A stretch of DNA of 64,000 nt from a bacterium (GTDB lineage: Bacteria > JAMCPX01), in contig JAJYUJ010000003.1 in NCBI GenBank assembly GCA_021792615.1, forward strand, positions 38,700 through 102,699, in the 5' to 3' direction. The translations under genes were made by a program, and so were the position numbers. Each line of letters starts with the position of its first letter. Position 1 is the first letter of the stretch. This document shows positions 9,798 through 19,480 of the stretch, piece after piece. The notes under the pieces are model-generated. The model made no database searches, was not told the origin of the DNA, and saw only the letters and a list, made by a program, of their open reading frames with translations.

Positions 9798-10643
9798 ATG
9801 AAAATGCGAGAAATAAACGCAAAACAGATAACCGATGCTGTGAGTGATCTCTGTATGAAGGCAAATTTCGACATTCCGGATGACGTCATACAAGTTATCA
9901 AAAAAGCTTATCAGGAAGAGCCCTCTCCCCAGGGAAAAGATGTACTCAAACAGATCATCGATAATGACGAGATAGCCCACAATGAACAGGTCCCCATGTG
10001 CCAGGATACCGGTCTTGCTGTGTTTTTTGTGGAACTTGGACAGGATGCACACATAGCGGGAGGCCTGCTGAATGACGCAATCAATGACGGTGTCAGAAAG
10101 GGCTACAAGGACGGTTACCTGAGAAAATCGACCTGTAACCCGTTCACAAGAAAGAATGTTGGAGACAATACGCCTTCCATCATTCATGTCGAGGTTGTGC
10201 CGGGAGATAAAGTGAAGATCATCATGGCAGCAAAGGGCGGGGGCAGCGAGAATATGAGCAGGGTTATGATGATGAAGCCTTCGGACGGTCTTGAAGGCAT
10301 AAAAAAATATATAATTGATCGCGTACGGGAATCCGGTTCGAACCCCTGTCCTCCAATAATCGTCGGGGTCGGCATCGGCGGCACATTTGAGCGCTCTGCT
10401 TTAATAGCAAAGAAATCATTATTGCGTCCGCTCGGCACGCCAAACCCGGATCCGGAACTTGACAAACTCGAAAAAGAATTGCTTACATCAATAAATAAAC
10501 TTGGTATCGGTCCCATGGGACTCGGGGGAAGAACGACAGCCCTCGCAGTTCACGTGATTGTCGAACCATGCCATATCGCAAGCCTGCCGCTTGCTGTAAA
10601 TATTCAGTGTCATTCTGCACGACACAAAGAAATAACGATATGA
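9798..10643 (+). CDS. Fumarate hydratase class I, alpha (N-terminal) subunit
   Basis: 281 residues. This subunit holds the oxygen-sensitive [4Fe-4S] cluster that hydrates fumarate to malate. MCQDTGLAVFFV near residue 66, the cysteine in STCNPFTRKN, GGGSENMSRVMMMKPSDG, the GVGIGGTFE loop, and the terminal CHSARH fit the family. Tartrate dehydratase alpha (TtdA) belongs to the same family; the TCA neighbours argue for fumarase. Two in-frame ATGs (9798, 9804) follow AGGAAGG; the first is used here. The beta subunit gene starts 7 bp downstream. Confidence 0.92.
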   Translation: MKMREINAKQITDAVSDLCMKANFDIPDDVIQVIKKAYQEEPSPQGKDVLKQIIDNDEIAHNEQVPMCQDTGLAVFFVELGQDAHIAGGLLNDAINDGVRKGYKDGYLRKSTCNPFTRKNVGDNTPSIIHVEVVPGDKVKIIMAAKGGGSENMSRVMMMKPSDGLEGIKKYIIDRVRESGSNPCPPIIVGVGIGGTFERSALIAKKSLLRPLGTPNPDPELDKLEKELLTSINKLGIGPMGLGGRTTALAVHVIVEPCHIASLPLAVNIQCHSARHKEITI

Positions 10644-10650
10644 GGCGGTT

Positions 10651-11211
10651 ATGACGGATATATTAAAAATAAAAACTCCTTTGACGGACGAGGTTGTTTC
10701 GAAGCTGAAAAGCGGCGATAGTGTGTTGATAACGGGTGTTATGTATACGGGCAGGGATGCTGCGCATAAAAGGATGATTGATGCACTGAACAAAGGTGAA
10801 AAATTACCCTTTGATATACAGGGACAGATTATTTATTATGTCGGACCTTCACCCGCAAAGCCCGGCAAGCCTATTGGTTCGGCAGGTCCTACGACCAGCT
10901 ACAGGATGGATGCCTATGCTCCAACACTGATAAAGCTCGGATTGAAAGGCATGATCGGCAAGGGCTGGAGGGCGAAAGATGTTATCGATGCCTGTATAAA
11001 ATACAAGGCAATTTACTTTGGAGCGACCGGCGGCGCAGGTGCGCTCATAGCAAGAGCGATAAAAAAAGCCGATATTATTGCTTATGACGATCTCGGTCCT
11101 GAGGCTGTCCGGAGGATTGAGGTCGTAGATTTCCCTGCAATAGTCATTAACGACGCCTTTGGTAACGACCTTTATGTGAAAGGCGTAGAACAATACAAAC
11201 AAACGATATGA
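10651..11211 (+). CDS. Fumarate hydratase class I, beta (C-terminal) subunit
   Basis: 186 residues with the motifs of the FumA C-terminal domain: VLITGVMYTGRDAAHKRM, YVGPSPAKPGKPIGSAGPTT, and ATGGAGALIARAIKKAD. It completes the active site with the alpha subunit, from which it is 7 bp apart. Split class I fumarases of this kind are common in anaerobes and archaea, while E. coli FumA carries both parts in one chain. The gene ends just before an AT-rich repeat stretch. Confidence 0.92.
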   Translation: MTDILKIKTPLTDEVVSKLKSGDSVLITGVMYTGRDAAHKRMIDALNKGEKLPFDIQGQIIYYVGPSPAKPGKPIGSAGPTTSYRMDAYAPTLIKLGLKGMIGKGWRAKDVIDACIKYKAIYFGATGGAGALIARAIKKADIIAYDDLGPEAVRRIEVVDFPAIVINDAFGNDLYVKGVEQYKQTI

Positions 11212-11212
11212 A

Positions 11213-11250
11213 GAAATTCAAGATTCAAAATTCAAGATTCAAGTTCAAAA
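11213..11250 (+). repeat. ATTCAAG low-complexity repeats
   Basis: Between the fumarase beta gene and sdhC, heptamer-like units ATTCAAG and ATTCAAA repeat three to four times. Similar AT-rich runs occur at 57017-57098 and around the four-helix-bundle gene at 59700. No gene or clear hairpin is seen. The stretch from 11251 to 11294 is AT-rich and ends in the sdhC ribosome site GGAG. Confidence 0.6.
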
Positions 11251-11294
11251 TAAAAGATTAAGAAACCAAATATTTTAATAGAGGAGAACAATAT

Positions 11295-11660
11295 ATGAAA
11301 AAGAATGTTTATGAATTAAAATACAGGTATCACACGGGCTCTGTGGCGTGGGTACTGCACAGGTTGTCGGGTCTTGCCCTGATACTGTATCTCGTCTTGC
11401 ATATCTGGGTTATCAGTAACCTTAATAACCCTGCCGGTTTCAACAAGGTAATGGCCTTCCTCAACGAACCGCTCTTTAAGCTGCTGGAGCTGGGGCTATG
11501 GGGTGTTATTATTTACCACGCAATAAACGGACTGAGGGTTATTCTTGTCGATTTCTTCGGCGGCTCAAAAAATCAGAAAAAGCTGTTCTGGGGCGTGGTC
11601 GTTGTGGGCATAGTCGTGTTTATAGCAGGTGCGGTCCCATTCATCGGAAACTTAAAATAG
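11295..11660 (+). CDS. sdhC: Succinate dehydrogenase cytochrome b subunit
   Basis: 121 residues with three predicted membrane helices. GSVAWVLHRLSGLALILY is the family signature for the first helix, where the serine and arginine lie near the quinone site, and the histidines in LHIWV and IIYHAINGLR are candidate haem ligands. It anchors SdhAB to the inner membrane. Two short anchor subunits differ from the single five-helix cytochrome b (type B) common in Deltaproteobacteria. Next gene 10 bp on. Confidence 0.9.
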   Translation: MKKNVYELKYRYHTGSVAWVLHRLSGLALILYLVLHIWVISNLNNPAGFNKVMAFLNEPLFKLLELGLWGVIIYHAINGLRVILVDFFGGSKNQKKLFWGVVVVGIVVFIAGAVPFIGNLK

Positions 11661-11670
11661 GAGTAATAAA

Positions 11671-12051
11671 ATGAATATAAAATTTGTACCAGGTGATTCG
11701 GGCATGAGACGATGGTTTTTTCAGAGGATTACGGGTATCTTCCTCGTTGTTCTCTTGTTGGTACATTTTACCATCATGCATTTTATAGGTACCGGAGAAA
11801 CGACGTATCAAACGGTTGCTTCACGGCTCGCTTCCCCATTATGGAAGACATTCGATCTGGCGTTTCTTGTCTTTGCGCTTTATCACGGGCTGGCGGGTTT
11901 ATGGGTGGTTGTTGACGATTATGTGCACAAAGACGGGTGGAGGATATTCATCTATTCACTCATCGTGCTCGGCGGAGCCCTCTTGCTGGCGCTTGGGGCG
12001 CTTACGATAATCACGTTTTCCCCCCAGATGTTAACAACAGTAAAGATGTAA
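11671..12051 (+). CDS. sdhD: Succinate dehydrogenase membrane anchor subunit
   Basis: 126 residues with three hydrophobic segments. [20 protein letters not shown] resembles the quinone-site helix of SdhC/SdhD, and [15 protein letters not shown] resembles the haem-ligand and aspartate-tyrosine region of the anchor subunit. It forms the membrane part of complex II together with sdhC. It lies 11 bp before the sdhA start chosen here. Confidence 0.88.
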   Translation: MNIKFVPGDSGMRRWFFQRITGIFLVVLLLVHFTIMHFIGTGETTYQTVASRLASPLWKTFDLAFLVFALYHGLAGLWVVVDDYVHKDGWRIFIYSLIVLGGALLLALGALTIITFSPQMLTTVKM

Positions 12052-12062
12052 GGAGAATATAC

Positions 12063-13796
12063 ATGGCAATAAACATTGAAACACATTATCATGATGTACT
12101 GGTCATCGGAGCCGGGCTTGCCGGTACCATGGCAGCACTGAAGGTTGCTCCCATAGCCGATGTAGCAGTATTGACTAAGGTTTTTCCGACTCGGTCGCAC
12201 TCGACAACAGCACAGGGAGGCATGGCAGCAGCATTGAATAACAACAAGTCCCAGGGTGAGGATTCATGGGATCTTCACATGTTCGATACGGTAAAAGGCA
12301 GCGATTATTTAGGGGACCAGGACGCGATAGAAACCCTTGCCAAGGATGCAATAGAGGTTGTGTATGAACTTGAACATATGGGCACGCCGTTTTCGCGCAC
12401 AGCGGACGGCAAGATTGCACAAAGGCCGTTTGGCGGACATTCAAGGCCGAGGATAGCATACTCTGCCGACAGGACGGGACATGTTGCTCTCCATACACTG
12501 TATGAGCAGAGTCTGAAAGAAAAGGTGAAGTACTATCCTGAGTTTTTCGTGACCAAGCTTATTATGGAAAACAACACGGCTAAGGGTGTGGTTGCCGTCG
12601 AATTAAGGACAGGGACCGTGCACGTGTTTACATCAAAGGCCGTTATGATCGCGACAGGGGGCGGAGGCCGTATATACAGGATTTCTTCCAATGCGCATGA
12701 ATCAACCGGCGATGCTCTTTCCATGCTCTACAGGGAAGGATTGCCCCTTATGGACATGGAATTTACCCAGTTCCATCCAACGGGTATCTATCCGCTCGGC
12801 ATACTGATTACGGAAGGTGTGCGGGGTGAAGGCGGATATCTTGTCAACAGCAAAGGTGAACGGTTTATGGAGAAGTACGCGCCTGACATGAAAGACCTTG
12901 CACCGAGAGATATTACGTCAAGGGCAATATACACCGAGATCCAGGAAGGCAGGGGTGTAGGACCAAAGAAGGACCATGTACTTTTACAGATACACCACAT
13001 AGGCAGGGAAAAGATACTCGAAAAGCTTCCTGAGATTTACAAATTTGCCATCACCTATGCAGGCGTTGACTGTACAAAAGAACCCATTCCTGTGGCACCG
13101 ACTGCGCATTATTTCATGGGAGGCATACCGACAGACTCGCACAGCAATGTAATAAGGGATGAAAAGAGTTCACCGGTCATGGGGTTGTATGCAGGTGGTG
13201 AGGCTGCCTGTGAATCCGTTCACGGTGCAAACAGACTTGGAGCCAATTCTCTGGTGGATACAACGGTATTCGGCAGGCGCGCAGGCAAGCACATGTACGA
13301 TTTTGTCCAGCAGGCAGACAGGCCGGTTGTACCGAAAGACGCTGCAGAGAGCACCATAAAAATGGTTGAGTGGCTTTTAAGCGGCAAGGGTAAGGAAAAC
13401 GTATCAAAGCTGCGGGAAGATATGCAGTCGCTGCTCTGGGAGACTGCCGCTGTTTTCCGCGAAGAAAAACTTTTAAAGAAAGGCTTAAAGGATATAAAGG
13501 TTTTGCAGGAGCGGTATAAGAATATCGGCATCACCGATACCGGCAAAAACTTTAACATGCAGCTGAAAGATGCAATAGAACTTGGCAATATGCTCGAGTA
13601 TGCAGAGGTCGTTCTCGCGTCTGCGGATTTCAGAAAGGAGAGCCGCGGTGCTCATTCAAGAACGGATTATCCGAAGCGCGATGATGTAAAATTCCTCAAG
13701 CACACGCTTGCCTCGAGAGGCAAGGACGGCAGGCCCGAGATGAAACAAAAAGATGTTTCCATTACCAGGTATCAACCCCAAGAAAGAAAGTACTGA
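12063..13796 (+). CDS. sdhA: Succinate dehydrogenase flavoprotein subunit
   Basis: 577 residues from the ATG at 12063, which follows AAGGAG; the open frame extends 42 codons further upstream into sdhD but those are not expected to be used. [15 protein letters not shown] is the FAD-binding motif, His46 in [11 protein letters not shown] is the expected covalent FAD attachment site, [10 protein letters not shown] and the [10 protein letters not shown] stretch carry substrate and proton-transfer residues. The enzyme oxidises succinate to fumarate (or the reverse) and passes electrons to SdhB. It ends 12 bp before sdhB. Confidence 0.95.
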   Translation: MAINIETHYHDVLVIGAGLAGTMAALKVAPIADVAVLTKVFPTRSHSTTAQGGMAAALNNNKSQGEDSWDLHMFDTVKGSDYLGDQDAIETLAKDAIEVVYELEHMGTPFSRTADGKIAQRPFGGHSRPRIAYSADRTGHVALHTLYEQSLKEKVKYYPEFFVTKLIMENNTAKGVVAVELRTGTVHVFTSKAVMIATGGGGRIYRISSNAHESTGDALSMLYREGLPLMDMEFTQFHPTGIYPLGILITEGVRGEGGYLVNSKGERFMEKYAPDMKDLAPRDITSRAIYTEIQEGRGVGPKKDHVLLQIHHIGREKILEKLPEIYKFAITYAGVDCTKEPIPVAPTAHYFMGGIPTDSHSNVIRDEKSSPVMGLYAGGEAACESVHGANRLGANSLVDTTVFGRRAGKHMYDFVQQADRPVVPKDAAESTIKMVEWLLSGKGKENVSKLREDMQSLLWETAAVFREEKLLKKGLKDIKVLQERYKNIGITDTGKNFNMQLKDAIELGNMLEYAEVVLASADFRKESRGAHSRTDYPKRDDVKFLKHTLASRGKDGRPEMKQKDVSITRYQPQERKY

Positions 13797-13808
13797 GGAG
13801 GTATAAAC

Positions 13809-14510
13809 GTGAAGGTAACTTTTAAAATACAACGGTTCATTCCGGAAAACGATACAAAACCGAGTTTCAAAGAATATGTTGTTGAGGCGCAGCCGAACAC
13901 AACAATTCTTGACTGTCTGAACGACATCCGGTGGCACTATGACGAAACACTCTCGTTCAGAAGATCGTGCGGCCATGCTATCTGCGGGTCATGCGCGATG
14001 AATATAAACGGGAAAAACGGTCTCGCATGTCAGACCCACGTACAGGACCTTAAATCAGGCGCGATAACGGTCAAACCGCTTCCATCGTTCCCGATTATCA
14101 AGGATCTGGTTGTGGACCTCGATAAGTTCTATGAGAAATTCAATAAGATAAAACCTTATCTAATCAATGACGGACCTGTACCGGAGAAGGAAAGACTGCA
14201 GTCTCCGGAACAACAAAAACTTATAGAAGAATCAACGACATGTATCCTGTGTGCTGCGTGTACTTCTTCGTGCCCGTCATTCTGGGCTGATGATGACTAT
14301 CTCGGACCGTCGGCGTTGCTGAAGGCCTACCGGTACATATTCGATACAAGGGATACCTCGGCTGAAGAAAGACTCAGCGTCGTGAATGATAAACATGGTG
14401 TTTTCAGATGTCACACCATATTTAACTGTAATGAAGCGTGTCCAAAAGACATCAACATTACGAATCATATAGCGAAGCTCAAGACCGCACTCGTTACGAC
14501 AAAACTATAA
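13809..14510 (+). CDS. sdhB: Succinate dehydrogenase iron-sulfur subunit
   Basis: 233 residues, GTG start after GAGGAGG. Cys54, Cys59, Cys62 and Cys74 form the [2Fe-2S] site (RRSCGHAICGSCAM and GLAC). The C-terminal domain has CILCAACTSSCP for the [4Fe-4S] cluster and CHTIFNCNEACPKDIN for the [3Fe-4S] cluster. It carries electrons from SdhA to the membrane quinone site. The gene order sdhCDAB followed directly by sucC is tight (12 bp). Confidence 0.95.
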   Translation: MKVTFKIQRFIPENDTKPSFKEYVVEAQPNTTILDCLNDIRWHYDETLSFRRSCGHAICGSCAMNINGKNGLACQTHVQDLKSGAITVKPLPSFPIIKDLVVDLDKFYEKFNKIKPYLINDGPVPEKERLQSPEQQKLIEESTTCILCAACTSSCPSFWADDDYLGPSALLKAYRYIFDTRDTSAEERLSVVNDKHGVFRCHTIFNCNEACPKDINITNHIAKLKTALVTTKL

Positions 14511-14522
14511 AAAGAGGTTACT

Positions 14523-15692
14523 ATGAATATTCATGAATATCAGGCAAAAGAATTAATGGTGAAGTTCGGCGTGCCGGTTCCAAAGGGTAAACCCGCGTTT
14601 ACCGCTGATGAGGCGTATAATGTTGCACAGCAGCTTGGGGTAAGCAGGTTTGTGGTAAAAGCCCAGATTCATGCGGGCGGAAGAGGCAAGGGCGGCGGAG
14701 TAAAACTGGTCAACTCTCCGGAAGAGGTCAAAGAGGTTGCAGCGAAGATGATCGGTATGAACCTTGTCACGCATCAGACAGGACCCGAAGGCAAGACGGT
14801 AAAAAAGGTATACATTGAAGAGGCCGGCGCAATTGCGAAGGAACTCTATCTCGGGATGATTATTGACAGGACAACAAAGCAGATCGTTGTCATGGCAAGT
14901 ACAGAAGGCGGAATGGAGATAGAAGAGGTTGCATCAAAGACGCCGGAGAAGATTATAAAAGAGTATATCGATCCCGTTGCCGGTATACAGGATTTTAATG
15001 GAAGGAAGATTGCCTATAAACTGGGACTGAGCGGCGATCTTGTCGGTAAATTTACAAAATTTGCAAAGGCGCTCTATAAGATGTTTTTGGAACTCGACTG
15101 CAGTCTTGTCGAGATAAACCCTCTGGTGCTTACAAAGGATAATAATATATTTGCACTCGATGCGAAGATCAACTTCGATGATAATGCCCTGTTCCGGCAC
15201 AAGGATGTAGAAGCACTTCGGGATATAAATGAAGAAGATGCAAAAGAACTTGATGCAAAATCTCACGGCCTGAGCTATGTCAGTCTCAGCGGTAACATAG
15301 GGTGCATGGTCAACGGTGCGGGACTCGCAATGTCTACAATGGATATCATTAAGTTTTACGGCGGTGAGCCGGCAAACTTCCTCGACGTCGGGGGCGGTGC
15401 GTCAAAAGAACAAGTGACGCATGCATTTAAAATTATCCTGTCCGATGAGCACGTCAAAGGTATCCTGGTGAACATATTCGGCGGTATCATGAAATGCGAT
15501 GTGATTGCAGCCGGTATTATAGCTGCAGCAAAAGAGGTGAACATCAATGTGCCTCTTGTTGTGAGGCTGGAAGGAACGAATGTCGAGCTCGGAAAGAAAA
15601 TGCTTGATGAGTCAGGACTGAATTTAATAACTGCCTCAAGTATGGGAGATGCTGCCGGGAAAGTTGTAAAGGCTGTGAGAGGTGAGATATGA
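14523..15692 (+). CDS. sucC: Succinyl-CoA ligase (ADP- or GDP-forming) beta subunit
   Basis: 389 residues (E. coli 388). [20 protein letters not shown] is the family N-terminus, an ATP-grasp domain follows with [17 protein letters not shown], and the C-terminal ligase domain includes [13 protein letters not shown] and NFLDVGGGA. It binds the nucleotide and succinate. The final bases ATGA are shared with the start of sucD, indicating translational coupling. Confidence 0.96.
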   Translation: MNIHEYQAKELMVKFGVPVPKGKPAFTADEAYNVAQQLGVSRFVVKAQIHAGGRGKGGGVKLVNSPEEVKEVAAKMIGMNLVTHQTGPEGKTVKKVYIEEAGAIAKELYLGMIIDRTTKQIVVMASTEGGMEIEEVASKTPEKIIKEYIDPVAGIQDFNGRKIAYKLGLSGDLVGKFTKFAKALYKMFLELDCSLVEINPLVLTKDNNIFALDAKINFDDNALFRHKDVEALRDINEEDAKELDAKSHGLSYVSLSGNIGCMVNGAGLAMSTMDIIKFYGGEPANFLDVGGGASKEQVTHAFKIILSDEHVKGILVNIFGGIMKCDVIAAGIIAAAKEVNINVPLVVRLEGTNVELGKKMLDESGLNLITASSMGDAAGKVVKAVRGEI

Positions 15693-16663
15693 GTATATTT
15701 GTCAATAAGAATACAAGGGTAATCGTACAGGGTATCACCGGTAAAGACGGTATGTTCCATACATTGCAGTGCCGTGATTACGGTACCAAGATAGTTGGCG
15801 GCGTGACCCCGGGCAAGGGTGGATCCAATGTAGAAGGTATCCCTGTTTTTAATACGGTAGGCGAGGCTGTTGCTGCTACGAAACCGACTGCTTCTATGAT
15901 CTTTGTCCCGCCTCCTTTTGCAGCGGACGCCATCATGGAGGCTGCTGATGCGGGCATAGAGCTTGTCGTCTGCATTACCGAGGGTATACCGACTCTTGAT
16001 ATGCTGAAAGTTTCCGCTTATCTTAAAGGTAAGAAGACGAGGCTTATAGGTCCCAATTGCCCCGGTATTATTACGCCGGGTGAGGCAAAACTGGGTATTA
16101 TGCCGGCGAAGATACATAATCCCGGTAAGGTGGGCATTATATCGAGGAGCGGAACACTGACCTACGAGGCTGTATACCAGCTTACCGTTCTTGGACTCGG
16201 TCAGTCTACGGCTCTTGGTATCGGCGGCGATCCTATAATAGGTACGAATTTTGTTGACGCACTGGAAGCATTTAACAATGATCCAAAAACAGAAGCCATT
16301 ATCATGATTGGAGAGATTGGCGGCACAGCGGAGGACGATGCTGCGCAGTATATAAAGAAGCATGTTAAAAAGCCTGTTGTCGCCTTCATAGCAGGCCAGA
16401 CTGCACCGAAGGGAAAGAGAATGGGACACGCCGGAGCTATTATAACCGGCGGAAAGACCACTGCACAGGACAAGATTGAAACCCTGGAGTCCGTTGGTAT
16501 AAAGGTTTCGAGAAGTCCTGCGGAGATTGGTCAGACCATGTATGACCTGCTGAAAAAGATTAAGGCAAAGAAGGCACCGGTGTCTAAATCCAAAAAACAG
16601 GTTAAAATGATGAAAAAGTCAAAGCCGGCAGGGAAGAAAAAGATTGGGAGAAAGGGGAAATAA
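15689..16663 (+). CDS. sucD: Succinyl-CoA ligase alpha subunit with lysine-rich C-terminal tail
   Basis: 324 residues; the family is usually about 290. [13 protein letters not shown] is the CoA-binding start, [12 protein letters not shown] the middle, and the histidine of RMGHAGAII near residue 247 is the phosphorylated residue. After the normal end of the fold (near residue 290), about 35 extra residues follow that are rich in lysine and also carry serine, methionine and proline (about 16555-16660). Such a tail is not needed for catalysis. Four-base overlap with sucC; korD starts 4 bp after the stop. Confidence 0.95.
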   Translation: MSIFVNKNTRVIVQGITGKDGMFHTLQCRDYGTKIVGGVTPGKGGSNVEGIPVFNTVGEAVAATKPTASMIFVPPPFAADAIMEAADAGIELVVCITEGIPTLDMLKVSAYLKGKKTRLIGPNCPGIITPGEAKLGIMPAKIHNPGKVGIISRSGTLTYEAVYQLTVLGLGQSTALGIGGDPIIGTNFVDALEAFNNDPKTEAIIMIGEIGGTAEDDAAQYIKKHVKKPVVAFIAGQTAPKGKRMGHAGAIITGGKTTAQDKIETLESVGIKVSRSPAEIGQTMYDLLKKIKAKKAPVSKSKKQVKMMKKSKPAGKKKIGRKGK

Positions 16664-16666
16664 TAA

Positions 16667-16900
16667 ATGGTTGAAACACAAACGGTAGAAAAAAAACCAC
16701 AACAAAAGCATAAAATAAAAATTATAGGAGAACGCTGTAAAGGCTGTGAAATATGTGTTGTTTACTGTCCGGAAGACGTTCTTGCTATGAAAGATCTCGT
16801 AGTAGCGGTTTCTAATCTGGACAAATGTACGGGGTGTATGAGATGCGAACTTTTCTGTCCTGATTTTGCAATATATGTAGATCTGCCGGAAAAATCTTAA
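16667..16900 (+). CDS. korD: 2-oxoglutarate:ferredoxin oxidoreductase delta subunit (2[4Fe-4S] ferredoxin)
   Basis: 77 residues with two cluster motifs: CKGCEICVVYCP and CTGCMRCELFCP. A lysine-rich stretch of about 20 residues precedes the first motif. It transfers electrons from the TPP-containing core to ferredoxin. It heads the korDABC set and lies 4 bp after sucD. Confidence 0.92.
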   Translation: MVETQTVEKKPQQKHKIKIIGERCKGCEICVVYCPEDVLAMKDLVVAVSNLDKCTGCMRCELFCPDFAIYVDLPEKS

Positions 16901-16935
16901 TCGAAAATCTTGTTAAAAAACCTTGAGGAGGAACA

Positions 16936-18087
16936 ATGGAGAAAAAGGCATTGCTTATATCAGGAAATGAAGCTTGCGTCGAAGGCGCGTTATATGCAGG
17001 AATCCAGTTCTACGCAGGTTATCCGATAACACCTTCATCAGAAATACCGGAAGGACTTGCAAGAAAGTTGCCGAAGTATGGCGGCGTTATGATACAAATG
17101 GAAGACGAGATTGCGGCAATGGCTGCAATTATCGGTGCTTCACTGGCAGGTAAAAAATCCATGACAGCGACCAGCGGACCTGGCTTTTCTTTAAAGCAGG
17201 AGAACATTGGTTTTGCTTCTTTTAATGAGATTCCCTGTGTTATCGTGAACGTTATGAGAGGAGGTCCGAGTACCGGTGCGCCGACAGGACCGTCTCAGGG
17301 AGATGTTATGCAGGCGAGGTGGGGTACTCACGGAGATCATCCGATAGTTGCCCTTGCACCAAATTCGATACCCGAGATCTTTACGGAGACAGTACGGGCA
17401 TTCAATATCTCGGAGAAGTTTAGAATACCGGTCATCCTATTGCTGGACGAGATCATAGCCCATATGAGAGAAAGAATTATTTTCCCGGAAAAAGGTGAGC
17501 TCGAAGTTGTAGACAGGCTCAAGCCGACTGTTCCTCCGGATCAGTACAAACCATTCGATGTTACAAATTCACCTTTGCCGATGGTACCTCCCATGGCTGC
17601 TTACGGAACGGGATACAGGTTTCATGTCACCGGCTTGAACCACAGGATCGATGGATTTCCGACCAATAACGGCGAGCTGATAGAAAAGGAATTGCACCGC
17701 ATTATGGACAAAGTTGAGCTTTACAAAAAAGACATGTTCAAGACCGAAGCATACATGCTCGATGATGCAGAGATCGGCATTGTAGCGTACGGCTCATCAG
17801 CGAGGGCTGCCAAGTACGCCGTAAATGAGCTTCGCAAGCAGGGTGTAAAAGCCGGTATGCTCAGGTATATTACGATATGGCCGTTTGAAGATAATGCCGT
17901 CGAGAAGCTTGCGCAGAAGGTCAAGTTTATCGTTGTTCCCGAGCTTAATTTCGGACAACTTATCCTTGAGGTAGAGCGGGCTGCAAAGGGGAAGACAAAG
18001 GTATACGGTGTAAACAGGGTGAATATCGAGATTATACATCCGCATGAAATAATAGAAAAGATAAAGGAGCTGCTCCATGGCATTTGA
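16936..18087 (+). CDS. korA: 2-oxoglutarate:ferredoxin oxidoreductase alpha subunit
   Basis: 383 residues. The pyrimidine-binding domain of pyruvate:ferredoxin-oxidoreductase type enzymes is shown by GYPITPSSEIPE near the start, MEDEIAAMAAIIGASLAGK, SGPGFSLKQENIG, and a C-terminal transketolase-like domain with GSSARAAKYAVNEL. The partner subunits and position between sucCD and the end of the TCA run point to 2-oxoglutarate as substrate; 2-oxoisovalerate cannot be excluded from the sequence alone. It overlaps korB by 11 bp. AGGAGGA precedes the start. Confidence 0.9.
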   Translation: MEKKALLISGNEACVEGALYAGIQFYAGYPITPSSEIPEGLARKLPKYGGVMIQMEDEIAAMAAIIGASLAGKKSMTATSGPGFSLKQENIGFASFNEIPCVIVNVMRGGPSTGAPTGPSQGDVMQARWGTHGDHPIVALAPNSIPEIFTETVRAFNISEKFRIPVILLLDEIIAHMRERIIFPEKGELEVVDRLKPTVPPDQYKPFDVTNSPLPMVPPMAAYGTGYRFHVTGLNHRIDGFPTNNGELIEKELHRIMDKVELYKKDMFKTEAYMLDDAEIGIVAYGSSARAAKYAVNELRKQGVKAGMLRYITIWPFEDNAVEKLAQKVKFIVVPELNFGQLILEVERAAKGKTKVYGVNRVNIEIIHPHEIIEKIKELLHGI

Positions 18088-18895
18088 ATATGAAAAATAT
18101 ATAAGAAAAGGCACACTTCCGCATATATGGTGTCCGGGATGCGGTCATGGTATCGTTATGAAATCGCTTCTCAGGGCGATCGACGGTCTGAAGCTTGACA
18201 AGAACGACATCGCCGTAGTTTCCGGTATTGGCTGTGCTTCACGGCTGCCCGGCTACCTCGATATGAATACGCTCCATACAACACATGGACGCGCACTCGC
18301 CTTTGCAACAGGTATCAGGCTTACAAATCCAAAATTAAAGGTTATTGTCGTGAGCGGTGATGGTGATGCAACGGCAATCGGCGGAAACCATTTTATCCAT
18401 GCTGCGAGACGCAATATCGAGATAACACTGCTTGTGTTCAACAATTCGATCTACGGTATGACCGGCGGACAGGTGGCCCCGACAACCCCGCTCGGAGCTA
18501 TTGCTACGACAATGCCGTACGGTAATATAGACCCGCCCTTCGACGTCGTTAAACTTGCAGAGGGTGCGGGCGCGACGTTTGTGGCGAGGACAACCTCGTA
18601 CCATACTGCACAAACGGAACAGTTGATCAAACAAGCTATCATGCATAAGGGGTTCTCTGTTATTGACATTATCGATGCATGCCCTGTTCAATTCGGCAGG
18701 AGGAATAAGCCAAAAGAAGCTCCTGATATGATGCAGTTGCAGAAGGACAATGCAATCCCGTTACAACTTGCCCAGAAAAAGAAACCGGAGGAACTTACCG
18801 GTAAGATTATAACGGGTATTTTTGTAAAGAAGGACTTACCCTCGTATACAGACACCTATTACAATACGATAATACCCAAGGCTCAGGCTAAATAA
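18077..18895 (+). CDS. korB: 2-oxoglutarate:ferredoxin oxidoreductase beta subunit (TPP-binding)
   Basis: 272 residues. HIWCPGCGHGIV near residue 16 and SGIGCASRLPGYLD are family motifs; the thiamine pyrophosphate site is shown by VVSGDGDATAIGGNH and the following NNSIYGMTGGQ. With KorA it forms the active site that converts 2-oxoglutarate and CoA to succinyl-CoA, CO2 and reduced ferredoxin, or runs in reverse for carbon fixation. It starts within korA. Confidence 0.93.
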   Translation: MAFEYEKYIRKGTLPHIWCPGCGHGIVMKSLLRAIDGLKLDKNDIAVVSGIGCASRLPGYLDMNTLHTTHGRALAFATGIRLTNPKLKVIVVSGDGDATAIGGNHFIHAARRNIEITLLVFNNSIYGMTGGQVAPTTPLGAIATTMPYGNIDPPFDVVKLAEGAGATFVARTTSYHTAQTEQLIKQAIMHKGFSVIDIIDACPVQFGRRNKPKEAPDMMQLQKDNAIPLQLAQKKKPEELTGKIITGIFVKKDLPSYTDTYYNTIIPKAQAK

Positions 18896-18915
18896 AGAGG
18901 ATACAGGAGTAACCA

Positions 18916-19467
18916 ATGAGTAAAAATACAGAGATTAGATTAAGCGGTGAAGGCGGTCAGGGGCTTATTCTCGCAGGGGTTATACTCGCATCGGCGGCTC
19001 TGCTGGAAGGAAAGAATGCTGCCCAGTCGCAGTACTACGGCCCGGAATCAAGGGGCGGCATCAGCAAGTCCGAGGTCGTTATCAGTGACGGGGATATCAT
19101 CTATCCCGAGGTTGCCGACCCGGATCTCGTGCTTGTGTTATCGGATGTGGCGAGTGTGCCCTATACAAAAGACATCAGACGCGATGATACAATGGTAATA
19201 TTCGATTCCAATACCGTGACAAAAGTTCCCGAGCTGAAGCACGGCAAAATATACAAACTCCCTTTTACCATGACAGCTCACGACAAACTCGGCAAACCAT
19301 TTATCGCAAATATCATAGCCCTGGGAGCAATCGTTGCCTTGACCGATGTTGTCAGTAAGGAATCTATAGAAAAGGCAGTGCTTGCGAGGGTCCCGAAGGG
19401 TACCGAAGAATTGAACAAAACCGCATTATTAGAGGGCTTCGAGCTCGCTAAAACAATTAAAAAATAG
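18916..19467 (+). CDS. korC: 2-oxoglutarate:ferredoxin oxidoreductase gamma subunit
   Basis: 183 residues of the POR gamma domain: IRLSGEGGQGLILAG at the start, AAQSQYYGPESRGGISKSE, and ANIIALGAIVALTDVV near residue 130. It completes the four-subunit oxidoreductase and contributes to CoA binding. The start follows ACAGGAG, 20 bp after korB. It lies 13 bp before an aminotransferase gene, so the transcript probably continues. Confidence 0.92.
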   Translation: MSKNTEIRLSGEGGQGLILAGVILASAALLEGKNAAQSQYYGPESRGGISKSEVVISDGDIIYPEVADPDLVLVLSDVASVPYTKDIRRDDTMVIFDSNTVTKVPELKHGKIYKLPFTMTAHDKLGKPFIANIIALGAIVALTDVVSKESIEKAVLARVPKGTEELNKTALLEGFELAKTIKK

Positions 19468-19480
19468 AAAGGATGAATCT

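Noticed and set aside
15356..16429. A 357-residue minus-strand frame opposite sucC/sucD
   Set aside because: Large, but it spans two certain genes on the other strand and its translation has no recognisable domain. Length results from codon bias of the sense strand.
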